Source: Oreohelix idahoensis
Lineage: Eukaryota; Mollusca; Gastropoda; Stylommatophora; Oreohelicidae
Direction: 5' to 3'
Length of the DNA: 64,000 bases
Assembly (NCBI GenBank): GCA_024509875.1
Contig: JAMPIV010012437.1
Span: 1 to 64,000 of the forward strand
In this document: positions 1-10,748 of the stretch, piece by piece
Position numbering within the stretch: position 1 is the first letter of the stretch
Layout: each line of letters begins with the position of its first letter
The notes under the pieces: generated by a model
What the model saw: only the letters and a program-made list of their open reading frames with translations
Database searches by the model: none
What the model was told of the DNA's origin: nothing
Made by a program: the position numbers and the translations under genes

Positions 1-123
1 GGCTTGGGCAAGCTCTGCAGAGTTGGAGAGCCCCCGGGAGGAATACGGGGAAAGCTACAGTGGGCTACCCCACCTTGTCCCCTAACTAGCTAACCGGTAG
101 AACCAGAAGTGGGTCCGCTGTAA

Positions 124-396
124 ATGGGCGTGCCAGGCCAGGATAAAATGCCTGGGAAAGAGACTGGAGCTCAGAACTCCCTAACTCAAAGTTGCAGGAT
201 GGCAGAAAAGCCACGGGAGAGACAGGGCTATTTTGAAGATAACGCAACCATATTTTCACCATACGAGCTCGGACGCCGCCTCGGTAAACAAGGTCCGCGC
301 AGAGCAGTGACACCCCCAGGCTGCTTGCGAATAGTCTACTACTGGGAACATAAACAGACTAGAGATGAGCCCACACTCCCGTTGAATAGGTGCTAA
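124..396 (+). pseudogene. Upstream small ORF of Nimb copy 1 with GRRLG motif
   Basis: A 90-codon frame lies ahead of the endonuclease frame. It carries the peptide YELGRRLGKQGPRRAV (near 262-309), followed by a tyrosine-rich IVYYW stretch. The same frame is present in the inverted copy (10024-10359). A related peptide, NEIGRRLGYQGPRQTV, occurs upstream of the endonuclease in the other Nimb-like family (18535-18582). It could be an ORF1 remnant or an N-terminal leader of the polyprotein; I know no domain for it. Because the DNA itself is also conserved here, a structured 5' RNA is an alternative. Confidence 0.45.
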
Positions 397-602
397 AGTC
401 GTAAATGCTGGGCCAGAAGGCGCACCGGAAACCACAGAGTATCACGCAACTCGCTTTTTTTTTTTTTCTATGGAGAGGTACACCGTCAAATAAATCTCGT
501 ACTGGTGCTCGCCCTGTGAGCTCCACCAGGCAGTGCAGTGCCGTGCTCTGAGCCTCGTACAAGCCCACCCTCAGCTACTGAGGGACCCTCTAGAACCGTC
601 TT

Positions 603-1259
603 GTGGAGTCAGCAGATCGGCGGAGGAGAACTACTGACCAAAACAAAACAGAAAAAGAGAAACCCAGAGTGCCACTTGTCATGATGCACTGGAATGCAGA
701 GGGAGTGAACAGCAAGCAGGCTGGATACAGCAAAAAGACAGAGCTGGAAACCACCTTGTATGAGAAGCAAGTCAGTGTTTGCTGTATCCAAGAGACTCAC
801 TTGAAAGCAGATCAAACCTTTAAAATAAGGGGATATCAATGCTTCAGATCCGACAGAAAAGATAGACGAAAAGGAGGAGTACTTACTCTTGTAAGGAATA
901 ACATTCCTGCACACGAAAGGAAAACCTTCATGGATGGAGCAGAACATCAGCTGTTGCAGATAAAGGTAGACAAGATGGAAATAGAACTCCTGAACTATTA
1001 CTGTCCGAACAACAAACCCCTGAGTCTCAGCTCTAAACAGGTACCAGCCACCAACTTTATAGCAGTTGGAGACTTTAATAGCCACTCCCAGAGCTGGGGC
1101 TATAACCATCTGGATCACAGAGGTGAAGAGGTTGAAACTTGGCAAGATGATCACTCCCTAATCCTAGGCAATAATGCCACAGATACTCCTACCTTCTACT
1201 CCAGAGGATGGCACACAACTTCAACACCAGATCTTGCCTTCTCCACACACAGGATATAG
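603..1259 (+). pseudogene. EEP-type endonuclease domain of Nimb copy 1 (frameshifted)
   Basis: The domain nicks target DNA to prime reverse transcription. Visible motifs in order are MMHWNAEGVN (first metal-site Asn), CCIQETHL (catalytic Glu), a Y/N-rich middle section, and VGDFNSHSQSWGYNHLD (catalytic Asp and Asn). The frame stops at 1257-1259 before the expected SDH motif, which survives in another frame around 1300-1312. A small indel therefore separates this frame from the RT frame that follows. The reading frame extends upstream of the first ATG. The translation start is uncertain, and 603 (a TTG) is only the limit of the open frame. Confidence 0.8.
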
Positions 1260-1410
1260 CTTATCTATTGTAGAGAAGTAGAGACCAACTAGGGAAAGCG
1301 ACCATCGCCCAGATCCCTTTCTTACTGTCCAGAGTGCAACTCTCAGTACAGGCCCAGCCATTACAAGATGGAACTACAAAAAAGCCAACTGGGGTTTATT
1401 CAGGCATCAG

Positions 1411-3982
1411 GTGAACACGCTGCTGTCTACCCTCAAGGTACAGAACAGAGACATTAATGAATTGGTAAAAGACTTCAACAGATGCATACTACAAGCTGCA
1501 AAAGAAACCATTCCCAAAGGATGCCGGCGTAACTACATACCATACTGGTCCAGCACACTCCAAGAACGTCAGGAAGCTATGGACAGGGCTAGAAAGGACG
1601 CAGAGTCTCAGCCTTCACTTGAAACTCACAACAAATGGAAAAAGGCTGTAGCAGAGTTTCAGAGAACAAAGCTAGAAGAAAAACGGAAAAGCTGGAGAAC
1701 TAAAACGGCATCGCTGAACCTTGAGAAAGACGGCAGGAAACTTTGGAGATTAGTCAAGTCTCTAAATGAAGAGCGTTCCTCACCTAGGCAGACTATCACA
1801 TTGGATGAAGGTGGCAAACTTTTCAGAGGAAAACAAGCTGCAGACTTGTTTGCTAGAAGATACAGTTCAGAAAGCAACTTACCCATTAACATAGATCATC
1901 AGAGAGAGATAAGAAAAGAAATACTGGCAACCATGGGACAGACAGATACTCCTGCCCCAATGAGGGAACCCATCACACTAGGAGAACTACAGAAGGCTAT
2001 TTCCAAGCTTAAGTTTCAAAAGTCACCCGGCCCAGACAAAATCAGCAACGAAATGCTAGTAAATCTGAGCTCAGCAGCAAAGACAAAACTGCTTGAGATA
2101 TTCAACCACAGCTGGTTGAAAGGAACGGTACCCCAAGTATGGAGAGAAGCCATCACAATACCCATACTAAAGAAAAGGAAATGTAAGACCGAGGCTGCAA
2201 GTTACCGGCCAATCAGTCTCACAAGCTGTGTTGGGAAGACTATGGAGCGAATAGTCAACCACAGATTGAAATGGTATTTAGAGTCTGAGCAGATCCTGGT
2301 GCCGGAACAAGCTGGATTTAGAGAATGCTACAGTATAGAAGACCAAGTTACTTACTTGTCTCAAGCAATAGAAGATGCCTTCCAGGAGAAGAAAAAGGTC
2401 CTAACGATCTGGGTCGACTTCAAGCAGGCCTTTGACAAGGTGTGGAAAGATGGCCTCATTGCAAAACTTAGGAGAAGTGGAATCCAAGGCAACATGATGA
2501 AATGGATCCAGTCATACTTGCATAACAGGAGAACTAGAGTCACTCTTGACGGTCTGCAGAGCAGAAAAGTGTTGCTCCATCAGGGGGTACCTCAAGGAGG
2601 AGTAATTTCCCCAACACTCTTCCTTGTTTACATCAATGACCTGGTGAAAGATCTCCCTGCAGGAGTTAAAGCTGCCTTATATGCAGATGACCTAGTACTC
2701 TGGTGCGCTGATGAAAATGTCACCACAGCAAATTATAGAATGCAGCGGGCAGCAGACATGCTAGTGTCATGGGCAGAGAAATGGCTTATCACAATAAACA
2801 CAGACAAAACCTCCACAACACTGTTCTCCCTCGCCCCCAAGGACAAATCAGCTAACATACACCTAGGGACAACCGTGATCAAGGAAGAAAGCTACCCCAC
2901 CTATCTTGGGGTGACATTTGACCAAAGGCTTACATGGAATAAGCATATTGAAAACGCAGAAGGAAAGGCCCGAAGACGACTAGGCATACTCAGAAAATTA
3001 GCAGGTACCAACTGGGGAGCAAATGAACGAAATCTAAAGAAGATTTATAATGGAGTAATAAGACCACACTTAGAGTTTAGCTCAGCAGCATGGTCATCAG
3101 CTGCTAACTCACATCTGCAGTCTTTGGACAAGGTGCAAAATCAAGCTCTCAGGCTCATTACAGGAGCCATGAAAACTACACCAATAACAGAGATGCAGAA
3201 GGTTGCTGGATTACAGACATTGTCCCATAGAAGAGACACAAAAACCATGATCCAGATGGAAAAGTACAACAGTATGCCAATGCACCCAATGAAGGCAAGA
3301 CTAGATGATCTGGCATTGGGACGTCTAAAGCGTAGCAGCTTTGTGCATCGGGGGAAAAGACTTATAAGACAGCATCAAGAAGACCTATCCATGAAGACAA
3401 CACCACTGAAGCCCACCCTATACCCTGTACCATGGGAGCAGGCCAGCAGTGCCCTCCAAATTAATACATCAGTCAGTGGTCTCACAAGTGGATGTGAGTA
3501 TAATGATCTGCAAAAACGAACTGCTACATTGAGTATGATCCAAGAAAGCTCTCCCGATCAATCATGGATACATGCCTATACAGATGGATCAGCAACTAAT
3601 GCTGTTAGGAATGGAGGTGCCGGTATCTTTATCTCATATCCTGACAACCACTATGAGACTAGGCACATTCCCACTGGTAAATTCTGTTCCAACTATACAG
3701 CTGAGGTTCAAGCTCTAGAGCAAGCTGCAAATATGATTTATAACACCAACTCTGACTGCCACCAGGTAGTCATCCTCACAGATGCACTGTCTGTCCTGCA
3801 AGCTCTCAAGGGTGGTAAACTCCCGCATCTGAGAAATGAACTAAACAAGGTAGCTGCCAAAAAGAGAACCATACTTCAGTGGGTACCATCTCATTGTGGT
3901 GTACCCGGAAATGAAAAGGCAGATAAACTTGCAAAAAAGGGAGGAGAATGTGAACAAGAAGATAATGAAGTCACATACTTTG
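1411..3982 (+). pseudogene. Reverse transcriptase-RNase H of Nimb copy 1, C-terminus lost
   Basis: The frame is open for about 860 codons. Counting from 1411, a lysine-rich linker fills residues 1-195. The RT region follows, with KSPGPDKISNEML (~204-216), YRPISLTS (~265-272), VDFKQAFDKVW (first catalytic Asp, ~335), QGVPQGGVISP (~391-401) and the catalytic YADD (~424-427). The RNase H domain spans ~718-845 with TDGSA, an AE pair, TDALS, SHCG and GNEKAD, so the D-E-D-D residues are all present. The frame runs on to 4137 by chance, but homology to copy 2 ends at about 3982. It has no zinc-finger-like tail and probably no function. Confidence 0.85.
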
Positions 3983-3984
3983 AT

Positions 3985-4811
3985 ATAGGTAATGATGTTA
4001 TCACAACTAGAGAAAATTGTTCGCATCATACGAACAAAAGTCGCAGGAGCGTTAATGAGACCAAAAGACATAAAATTAAATTGGAACAATCACAAAGGTG
4101 TAGCGAAAGCAGTATAAGGTTTTGCTCTGTACGATAAGGTTTTGCTCTGTACGACAAGGGGACTTGCCAATAACCTTTAGATAAATCAAATTTACTGAAA
4201 AAAGTAGCTGTAGGTAGTCTATCCAAGATTGTCAAAGCATTTAAACACCTGAAATCAATGCAAATCCAAATGGATTTGTCTTTCTTTCTAATCAAGACCA
4301 TAGGAAAACTATATGGAGATTGAGAAGGAGAAATTATGTTTAATTTTATCATATCCTCTATTTCTTTTTGTATTTGTGACTGAAAATGTTCAATGATATT
4401 TGTACGCACAGGAATATCCGTGAGCACGTCAGGAAAAGATTGTAGAAATAAAGAAATCTGATCCTTCTGATATGGAGTAAGAGTTGGTGAAATAGAAATA
4501 TCCCTCCAATTCTCAGTAGAAGAAAGTGGTAAAGTAGGTAAAGATAAAAGAGGCTCAGAAATATTAAGTAATTCAGACAACTCTTCCTGTATGACAGCTA
4601 AGGAAGAGCGACAATCAATAGGCTCATTGATAGCCTCAAAGACTGGTTTAAGATGTGAAGGACGAGAGTGAAATTGTTGCAGCATGTTGATGTGAAAGGT
4701 TTTTTCCTTTCCTTTAATATATATAATGTAGTCAACATCTGACAATCTTTCTAGTACAGTAAATGGTCCTCTCCGAGATACAAGTAATTTATTGTCCTTA
4801 TTGGGTAACAA
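3985..4811 (-). pseudogene. Integrase C-terminus fused to Gypsy reverse transcriptase N-terminus
   Basis: One open frame (4811 to 4026) begins with an integrase C-terminal segment (RRGPFTVLERLSD, then HINMLQQFHSRP). About 70 residues later come RT motifs: a PDVLTD leader, EIEDMIKLNIISPSQSPYSFP, VLIRKKD, and FFSKFDLSKGYWQVPL with the first catalytic Asp. Short in-frame deletions are visible in two places. A frameshift moves the next motif (FGLINAPATF, near 4050) to another frame. The sequence ends at NIITYI, just before the expected catalytic DD pair, where Nimb copy 1 abuts. It is non-functional as it stands. The domain order is read directly and does not depend on joining distant pieces. Confidence 0.75.
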
Positions 4812-4969
4812 TACATAGGCCTCATCACCCTGCCATAATTGGCGCAGTTTTCTGTTTTAATTAACAAACAATCTTGCCTTAAGTTTAGCTTTTTCGGATG
4901 CTTCTACAGCTATCTTGCATGCATCGATAATTTTCTTTCTCAAGTTAACCACGTATTAGTAGGTTTGAA

Positions 4970-5862
4970 CATCCTCAGGCATGTCAGCTCCAACCAATAA
5001 CTGTTTTAGAACGGACATAGGTCCTCTTGGCTTAACACCAAAGACTAATTCAAATGGCGCAAATCCAGTATGTTCATTAGGTATTTCCCCGATAAGCAAA
5101 CAATACCGCTGGGAGTACTCTATCCCAATTTTGCGGGTATTTTGTAGTTACCTTGCCCAGCATTTGTTTAAGACAGCGGTTGAGCCTCTCAATTTTCCCA
5201 TTCGCAGTTGGGTGATATACACTACTAAGAGATCTATCTATCTCAAACTCTCTCATAACCTGAGTCATAACGTCAGAAATAAACTGAGTTCCCCGATCTG
5301 ATAATGTGTTTTCGGGGAAAACCCAATCGACTGAAAATTAAAAATAGCGCATCAGCAACATTTGTAGTGGATATTGTTTTCAGAGGAATAGCCTCTGGCT
5401 AGCCCGTACACATATCAATGCATGTTAGCACAAAATGATGACCTCTAGCTGACGTAACTGGTAGTGGACCTATAAGGTCGATTGCCATTTTTGCGAATGG
5501 ACGCAAAGATATGTCTGACGCCTATCCAGGCTTGGGGCGTTTAGCTGCCACATCTTGGCAAGTTTTGCAAGTGCGACAAAAGATTTTCACATCCCGTGTC
5601 ACCCCAGGCCAAAAGAAATGAGACAAAACCGTCTGTTTTGTCTTGGCAATCCCTAAATGTCCTACACAATTAACATCATGTGCAATTGGGCGGAAACTAG
5701 TAGGTACCATAATTTTTTTTTTACTGATGTGGAATCTTGGAAATTCCGAATCAAGATCCCATTCTTGATTGTGTACCAGTGTAAAGAATTATCATTAAAT
5801 ACCACATCATCAGACTTGGCAACATGAAAAATTTTTTTTAATGAATCATCTTCATTTTGCAT
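4970..5862 (-). pseudogene. Gypsy integrase (zinc-binding and catalytic core), broken
   Basis: Pieces on the minus strand give an H2C2 zinc-binding domain (GHLGIAKTKQTV, then CRTCKTCQD, 5710-5522) and a catalytic core with all three acidic positions. These are AIDLIGPLP near 5480, a SDRGTQF-type motif near 5300 in a shifted frame, and HPTANGKIERLNR near 5200. The distal part (GFAPFELVFG, near 5060) lies in yet another frame. A TAG stop interrupts the core near 5400. Upstream, from 6064 to 5863, is an acidic Glu/Asp-rich linker that continues the frame found on the far side of the Nimb insertion. Integrase inserts the element cDNA into host DNA; this copy is decayed. Confidence 0.75.
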
Positions 5863-5896
5863 CTGTATGGTGGTTCTTTGTCAATAAGTTCAACAA

Positions 5897-5996
5897 GTAA
5901 ATCATCCTCATCTGTCCCCTCCTTAGACATCTCATTATCAGTCACTGTAAATCATCCTCATTTGTCCCCTCCTTAGACATCTCATTATCAGTCACC
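5897..5996 (-). repeat. 50-bp tandem duplication in the Gypsy pre-integrase linker
   Basis: Two adjacent 50-bp units, starting at 5897 and 5947, differ at only a couple of positions. A 50-bp step is not a multiple of three, so the duplication itself breaks the reading frame of the acidic linker. It looks like a recent replication slip after the element lost activity. Confidence 0.85.
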
Positions 5997-6054
5997 ACCT
6001 CCTCAGCCACCCTCTCATCATTCATCACCACATCAGTCATCTCCTCAATCTGGA

Positions 6055-6064
6055 CCTGTTCATG
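6055..6064. repeat. Target-site duplication of Nimb copy 2, tail side
   Basis: CCTGTTCATG directly follows the AAGAAGAAG-type tail of the element (minus-strand view) and is repeated at 10749-10758 beside its 5' end. The Gypsy reading frame runs through this sequence on both sides, so the empty target site can be inferred. Confidence 0.85.
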
Positions 6065-6098
6065 CTTCTTCTTCTTCTTGCGATCGCATCTTTGATGA

Positions 6099-6422
6099 TT
6101 ACACCGTCAGACGAGTTCTCATGATGAATTCGACTGTTGTTTGAAGTTCCTCTTTAACTCCATATAGCTTTGCGTTTAGTGTTGAGTCACTGGGCCAGTA
6201 TATCTTTCTTAACTGGTCATACAGAGGACAGTCCTGTAGAACATGCTCAGCAGTTTGTTCGTTCAATCCACATGTGCACAGTGGTGAAGCAGACAATCGT
6301 AGCTTGTGCATGTGTTTATTCAGTTTGTTATGCCCTGTCCTGAGTCGAAAAATAGTTATCTGTCCCTGCCGGTCGAGAGTGTGATAGTCGTCTTTGGGTT
6401 GGTTCTGTTCTCTTCTGATAGT
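6099..6422 (-). pseudogene. C-terminal zinc-finger-like domain of Nimb copy 2
   Basis: Past a TAG codon at 6423-6425 that ends the RNase H frame, the same coding sequence continues with a basic stretch and then LCTCGLNEQTAEHVLQDC. This is the Cys-x-Cys...His...Cys arrangement common at the C-terminus of RNase H-bearing non-LTR polyproteins. The frame ends at 6099, about 20 bp before the AAG tail. Copy 1 has lost this part. Its role is thought to be nucleic-acid binding, inferred from the family. Confidence 0.7.
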
Positions 6423-9015
6423 CTAGATAGCTCTCTTTTTCTCAAAGTATGTGACTTCATTATCTTCTTGTTCACATTCTCCTCCCTTTTTTGCAAGTTT
6501 ATCTGCCTTTTCATTTCCGGGTACACCACAATGAGATGGTACCCACTGAAGTATGGTTCTCTTTTTGGCAGCTACCTTGTTTAGTTCATTTCTCAGATGC
6601 GGGAGTTTACCACCCTTGAGAGCTTGCAGGACAGACAGTGCATCTGTGAGGATGACTACCTGGTGGCAGTCAGAGTTGGTGTTATAAATCATATTTGCAG
6701 CTTGCTCTAGAGCTTGAACCTCAGCTATATAGTTGGAACAGAATTTACCAGTGGGAATGTGCCTAGTCTCATAGTGGTTGTCAGGATATGAGATAAAGAT
6801 ACCGGCACCTCCATTCCTAACAGCATTAGTTGCTGATCCATCTGTATAGGCATGTATCCATGATTGATCGGGATAGCTTTCTTGGATCATACTCAATGTA
6901 GCAGTTCGTTTTTGCAGATCATTATACTCACATCCACTTGTGAGACCACTGACTGATGTATTAATTTGGAGGGCACTGCTGGCCTGCTCCCATGGTACAG
7001 GGTATAGGGTGGGCTTCAGTGGTGTTGTCTTCATGGATAGGTCTTCTTGATGCTGTCTTATAAGTCTTTTCCCCCGATGCACAAAGCTGCTACGCTTTAG
7101 ACGTCCCAATGCCAGATCATCTAGTCTTGCCTTCATTGGGTGCGTTGGCATACTGTTGTACTTTTCCATCTGGATCATAGTTTTTGTGTCTCTTCTATGG
7201 GATAATGTCTGTAATCCAGCAACCTTCTGCATCTCTGTTATTGGTGTTGTTTTCATGGCTCCTGTAATGAGCCTGAGAGCTTGATTTTGCACCTTGTCCA
7301 AAGACTGCAGATGTGAGTTAGCAGCTGATGACCATGCTGCTGAGCTAAACTCTAAGTGTGGTCTTATTACTCCATTATAAATCTTCTTTAGATTTCGTTC
7401 ATTTGCTCCCCAGTTGGTACCTGCTAATTTTCTGAGTATGCCTAGTCGTCTTCGGGCCTTTCCTTCTGCATTTTCAATATGCTTATTCCATGTAAGCCTT
7501 TGGTCAAATGTCACCCCAAGATAGGTGGGGTAGCTTTCTTCCTTGATCACGGTTGTCCCTAGGTGTATGTTAGCTGATTTGTCCTTGGGGGCGAGGGAGA
7601 ACAGTGTTGTGGTGGTTTTGTCTGTGTTTATTGTGATAAGCCATTTCTCTGCCCATGACACTAGCATGTCTGCTGCCCGCTGCATTCTATAATTTGCTGT
7701 GGTGACATTTTCATCAGCGCACCAGAGTACTAGGTCATCTGCATATAAGGCAGCTTTCACTCCTGCAGGGAGATCTTTCACCAGGTCATTGATGTAAACA
7801 AGGAAGAGTGTTGGGGAAATTACTCCTCCTTGAGGTACCCCCTGATGGAGCAACACTTTTCTGCTCTGCAGACCGTCAAGAGTGACTCTAGTTCTCCTGT
7901 TAGTCAAGTATGACGGGAGCCATTTCATCATGTTGCCTTGGATTCCACTTCTCCTAAGTTTTGCAATGAGGCCATCTTTCCACACCTTGTCAAAGGCCTG
8001 CTTGAAGTCGACTCAGATCGTTAGGACCTTTTTCTTCTCCTGAAAGGCATCTTCTATTGCTTGAGACAAGTAAGTAACTTGGTCTTCTATACTGTAGCAT
8101 TCTCTAAATCCAGCTTGTTCCGGCACCAGGATCTGCTCAGACTCTAAATACCATTTCAATCTGTGGTTGACTATTCGCTCCATAGTCTTCCCAACACAGC
8201 TTGTGAGACTGATTGGCCGGTAACTTGCAGCCTCGGTCTTACATTTCCCTTTCTTTAGTATGGGTATTGTGATGGCTTCTCTCCATACTTGGGGTACCGT
8301 TCCTTTCAACCAGCTGTGGTTGAATATCTCAAGCAGTTTTGTCTTTGCTGCTGAGCTCAGATTTACTAGCATTTCGTTGCTGATTTTGTCTGGGCCGGGT
8401 GACTTTTGAGACTTAAGCTTGGAAATAGCCTTCTGTAGTTCTCCTAGTGTGATGGGTTCCCTCATTGGGGCAGGAGTATCTGTCTGTCCCATGGTTGCCA
8501 GTATTTCTTTTCTTATCTCTCTCTGATGATCTATGTTAATGGGTAAGTTGCTTTCTGAACTGTATCTTCTAGCAAACAAGTCTGCAGCTTGTTTTCCTCT
8601 GAAAAGTTTGCCACCTTCATCCAATGTGATAGTCTGCCTAGGTGAGGAACGCTCTTCATTTAGAGACTTGACTAATCTCCAAAGTTTCCTGCCGTCTTTC
8701 TCAAGTTTCAGTGATGCCGTTTTAGTCCTCCAGCTTTTCCGTTTTTCTTCTAGCTTTGTTCTCTGAAACTCTGCTACAGCCTTTTTTCCATTTGTTGTGA
8801 GTTTCAAGTGAAGGCTGAGACTCTGCGTCCTTTCTAGCCCTGTCCATAGCTTCCTGACGTTCTTGGAGTGTGCTGGACCAGTATGGTATGTAGTTACGCC
8901 GGCATCCTTTGGGAATGGTTTCTTTTGCAGCTTGTAGTATGCATCTGTTGAAGTCTTTTACCACTTCATTAATGTCTCTGTTCTGTACCTTGAGGGTAGA
9001 CAGCATCGTGTTCAC
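6423..9015 (-). pseudogene. Reverse transcriptase-RNase H of Nimb copy 2 (nonsense and frameshift)
   Basis: The motifs match copy 1: KSPGPDKISNEML, YRPISLTS, VDFKQAFD, VPQGGVISP, YADD near 7740, and RNase H TDGSA, TDALS and GNEKAD. The frame is cut by a TGA at 8013-8015, exactly where copy 1 has a tryptophan codon just before VDFKQAFD, a single G-to-A change. It is also cut by a frameshift near 8785, where a run of T on the plus strand differs in length. A third break is the TAG at 6423. Otherwise it is well preserved, so a related active master copy may exist elsewhere in the genome. Confidence 0.85.
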
Positions 9016-9099
9016 CTGATGCCTGAATAAACCCCAGTTGGCTTTTTTGTAGTTCCATCTTGTAATGGCTGGGCCTGTACTGAGAGTTGCACTCTGGAC

Positions 9100-9971
9100 A
9101 GTAAGAAAGATTGGGCGATGGTCGCTTCCCTAGTTGGTCTCCTACTTCTCTACTAATAGATCCAGCTATATCTGGTGTGGAGAAGGCAAGATCTGGTGTT
9201 GAAGTTGTGTGCCATCCTCTGGAGTAGAAGGTAGGAGTATCTGTGGCATTATTGACTAGGATTAGGGAGTGATCATCTTGCCAAGTTTCAACCTCTTCAC
9301 CTCTGTGATCCAGATGGTTATAGCCCCAGCTCTGGGAAGTGGCTATTAAAGTCTCCAACTGCTATAAAGTTGGTGGCTGGTACCTGTATAGAGCTGAGAC
9401 TCAGGGGTTTGTTGTTCGGACAGTAATAGTTCAGGAGTTCTATTTCCATCTTGTCTACCTTTAGCTGTAACAGCTGATATTCTGCTCCATCCATGAAGGT
9501 TTTCCTTTCGTGTGCAGGAATGTTATTCCTTACAAGAGTAAGTACTCCTCCTTTTCGTCTATCTTTTCTGTCGGATCTGAAGCACTGATATCCCCTTATT
9601 TTAAAGGTTTGATCTGCTTTCAAGTGAGTCTCTTGAATACAGCAAACACTGACTTGCTTCTCATACAAGATGTTTTCCAGCTCTGTCTTTTTGCTGTATC
9701 CAGCCTGCTTGCTGTTCACTCCCTCTGCATTCCAGTGCATCATGACAAGTGGCACTCTGGGTTTCTCTTTTTCTGTTTTGTTTTGGTCAGTAGTTCTCCT
9801 CCGCCGTCTGCTGACTCCACAAGACGGTCTAGAGGGTCCTCCAGTAGCTGAGGGTGGGCTCTGTCGAGGCTCAGAGCCCGGCACTGCACCTGCCTGGTGG
9901 AGCTCCACAGGGCGAGCACCAGTACGAGATTTATTTGACGGTGTACTCTCCATAGAAAAAAAAAAAAACAA
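9100..9971 (-). pseudogene. EEP endonuclease of Nimb copy 2 (frameshifted)
   Basis: The frame from 9971 runs through a basic Arg-rich segment into MMHWNAEGVN, CCIQETHL and VGDFNSH, then shifts frame near 9335. The next frame continues with SWGYNHLD and DLAFST, to a second shift near 9130 where the SDH motif lies out of frame. It has the same domain structure as copy 1, with different indels. This shows that the two copies decayed separately and are not a duplicated sequencing read. Confidence 0.8.
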
Positions 9972-10023
9972 GTTGCGTGATACTGTGGTTTCCGGTGCGC
10001 CTTCTGGCCCAGTATCTACGACT

Positions 10024-10359
10024 TTAGCACCAGTTCAACGGGAGAGTGGGCTCATCCCTAATCTGTTTATGTTCCCAGTAGTAGACTATTCGCAAGCAGC
10101 CTGGGGGTGTCACTGCTCTGCGCGGACCTTGTTTACCGAGGCGGCGTCCGAGCTCGTATGGTGAAAATATGGTTGCGTTATCTTCAAAATAGCCCTGTCT
10201 TTCCCATGGCTTTTCTGCCATCCTGCAACTTTGAGTTAGGGAGTTCTGAGCTCCAGTCTCTTTCCCAGGCATTTTATCCTGGCCTGGCACGCATACAGAG
10301 GACCCCACTTCTGGTTCTAAGTTAGCAGTTGGGGATAGGTGGAGTAGCACACTCTGCAT
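10024..10359 (-). pseudogene. Upstream small ORF of Nimb copy 2 with GRRLG motif
   Basis: A 111-codon frame, longer at its N-terminus than the copy 1 version, carries the same YELGRRLGKQGPRRAV peptide. The endonuclease frame begins just downstream, after a run of A/T near 9956-9968. Whether it is translated is unknown. Conservation between two element families (see 18535) is the only support for function. Confidence 0.45.
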
Positions 10360-10748
10360 TCCCCGTCATCCAGGGGGCTCTCCAACTATGCAGAGCTTGC
10401 ACAATGCTGTGCTCTGGTTCTGGGCTCTCCCAAGGAATCCTCACGTCCTGCACAGAGCCACTTCCAGATACCCACCACCTGCCAACCCTCCATTGTAGAA
10501 ATCTCCTGCATGCGGCCATCCAGTCAAGAGCCAGTATTAAGTCTGGTGCCCAAGTGATCCCCCCAAGCTCAGTGTGCAATGCTGGGTTCTCATCATGCTG
10601 CAACACAGGGGGGATTGTGATGCTCAGCCATCTCTCTCAACTCTGCACCGATAAGTGACATCGGGGACTTAACTGTGCCTCAGTACTGGGAGGCCCCGTT
10701 TCCGGGTACACCACACACAGCCAATTGAGGCAACGGTCGCCGTGGGCG
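10360..10748 (-). other. 5' UTR of Nimb copy 2
   Basis: About 390 bp lie between the target duplication and the first sizeable ORF. They are relatively GC-rich and have no convincing coding frame. The element's internal promoter would be expected here, but I recognise no specific box. Confidence 0.5.

Larger units (their letters stand above)
1..3982 (+). mobile_element. I/Nimb-like non-LTR retrotransposon, copy 1, both ends missing
   Basis: This is a retrotransposon that encodes an endonuclease of the EEP fold, a reverse transcriptase and an RNase H, the domain set of the I superfamily. It is nearly identical, in inverse orientation, to the complete copy at 6065-10748. By comparison, about 345 bp of its 5' end lie before the window. 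Its last ~370 bp, including the zinc-finger-like C-terminus and the tail, are missing, because homology stops at about 3982 in the middle of coding sequence. The next base belongs to a minus-strand Gypsy RT. Loss of a 3' end is not what target-primed insertion gives, so a later rearrangement is likely. Confidence 0.85.
6065..10748 (-). mobile_element. I/Nimb-like non-LTR retrotransposon, copy 2, full length
   Basis: The element is 4,684 bp and flanked by the 10-bp duplication CCTGTTCATG, inserted into the Gypsy element. On the minus strand it has a 5' UTR (10748-10360), a small GRRLG-containing ORF, an EEP endonuclease, a reverse transcriptase, RNase H, a zinc-finger-like C-terminus and a short (AAG)n tail. 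It is a few percent or less different from copy 1, so both are fairly young. Its coding region carries at least two nonsense codons and several small frameshifts, so it is probably inactive. The AAG-type tail and clean duplication fit target-primed reverse transcription. Confidence 0.9.

Noticed and set aside
1..10748. Inverted Nimb pair as a fold-back read artefact
   Set aside because: The two copies differ by many substitutions and have different stops and frameshifts, and copy 2 has its own target duplication. They are separate insertions.
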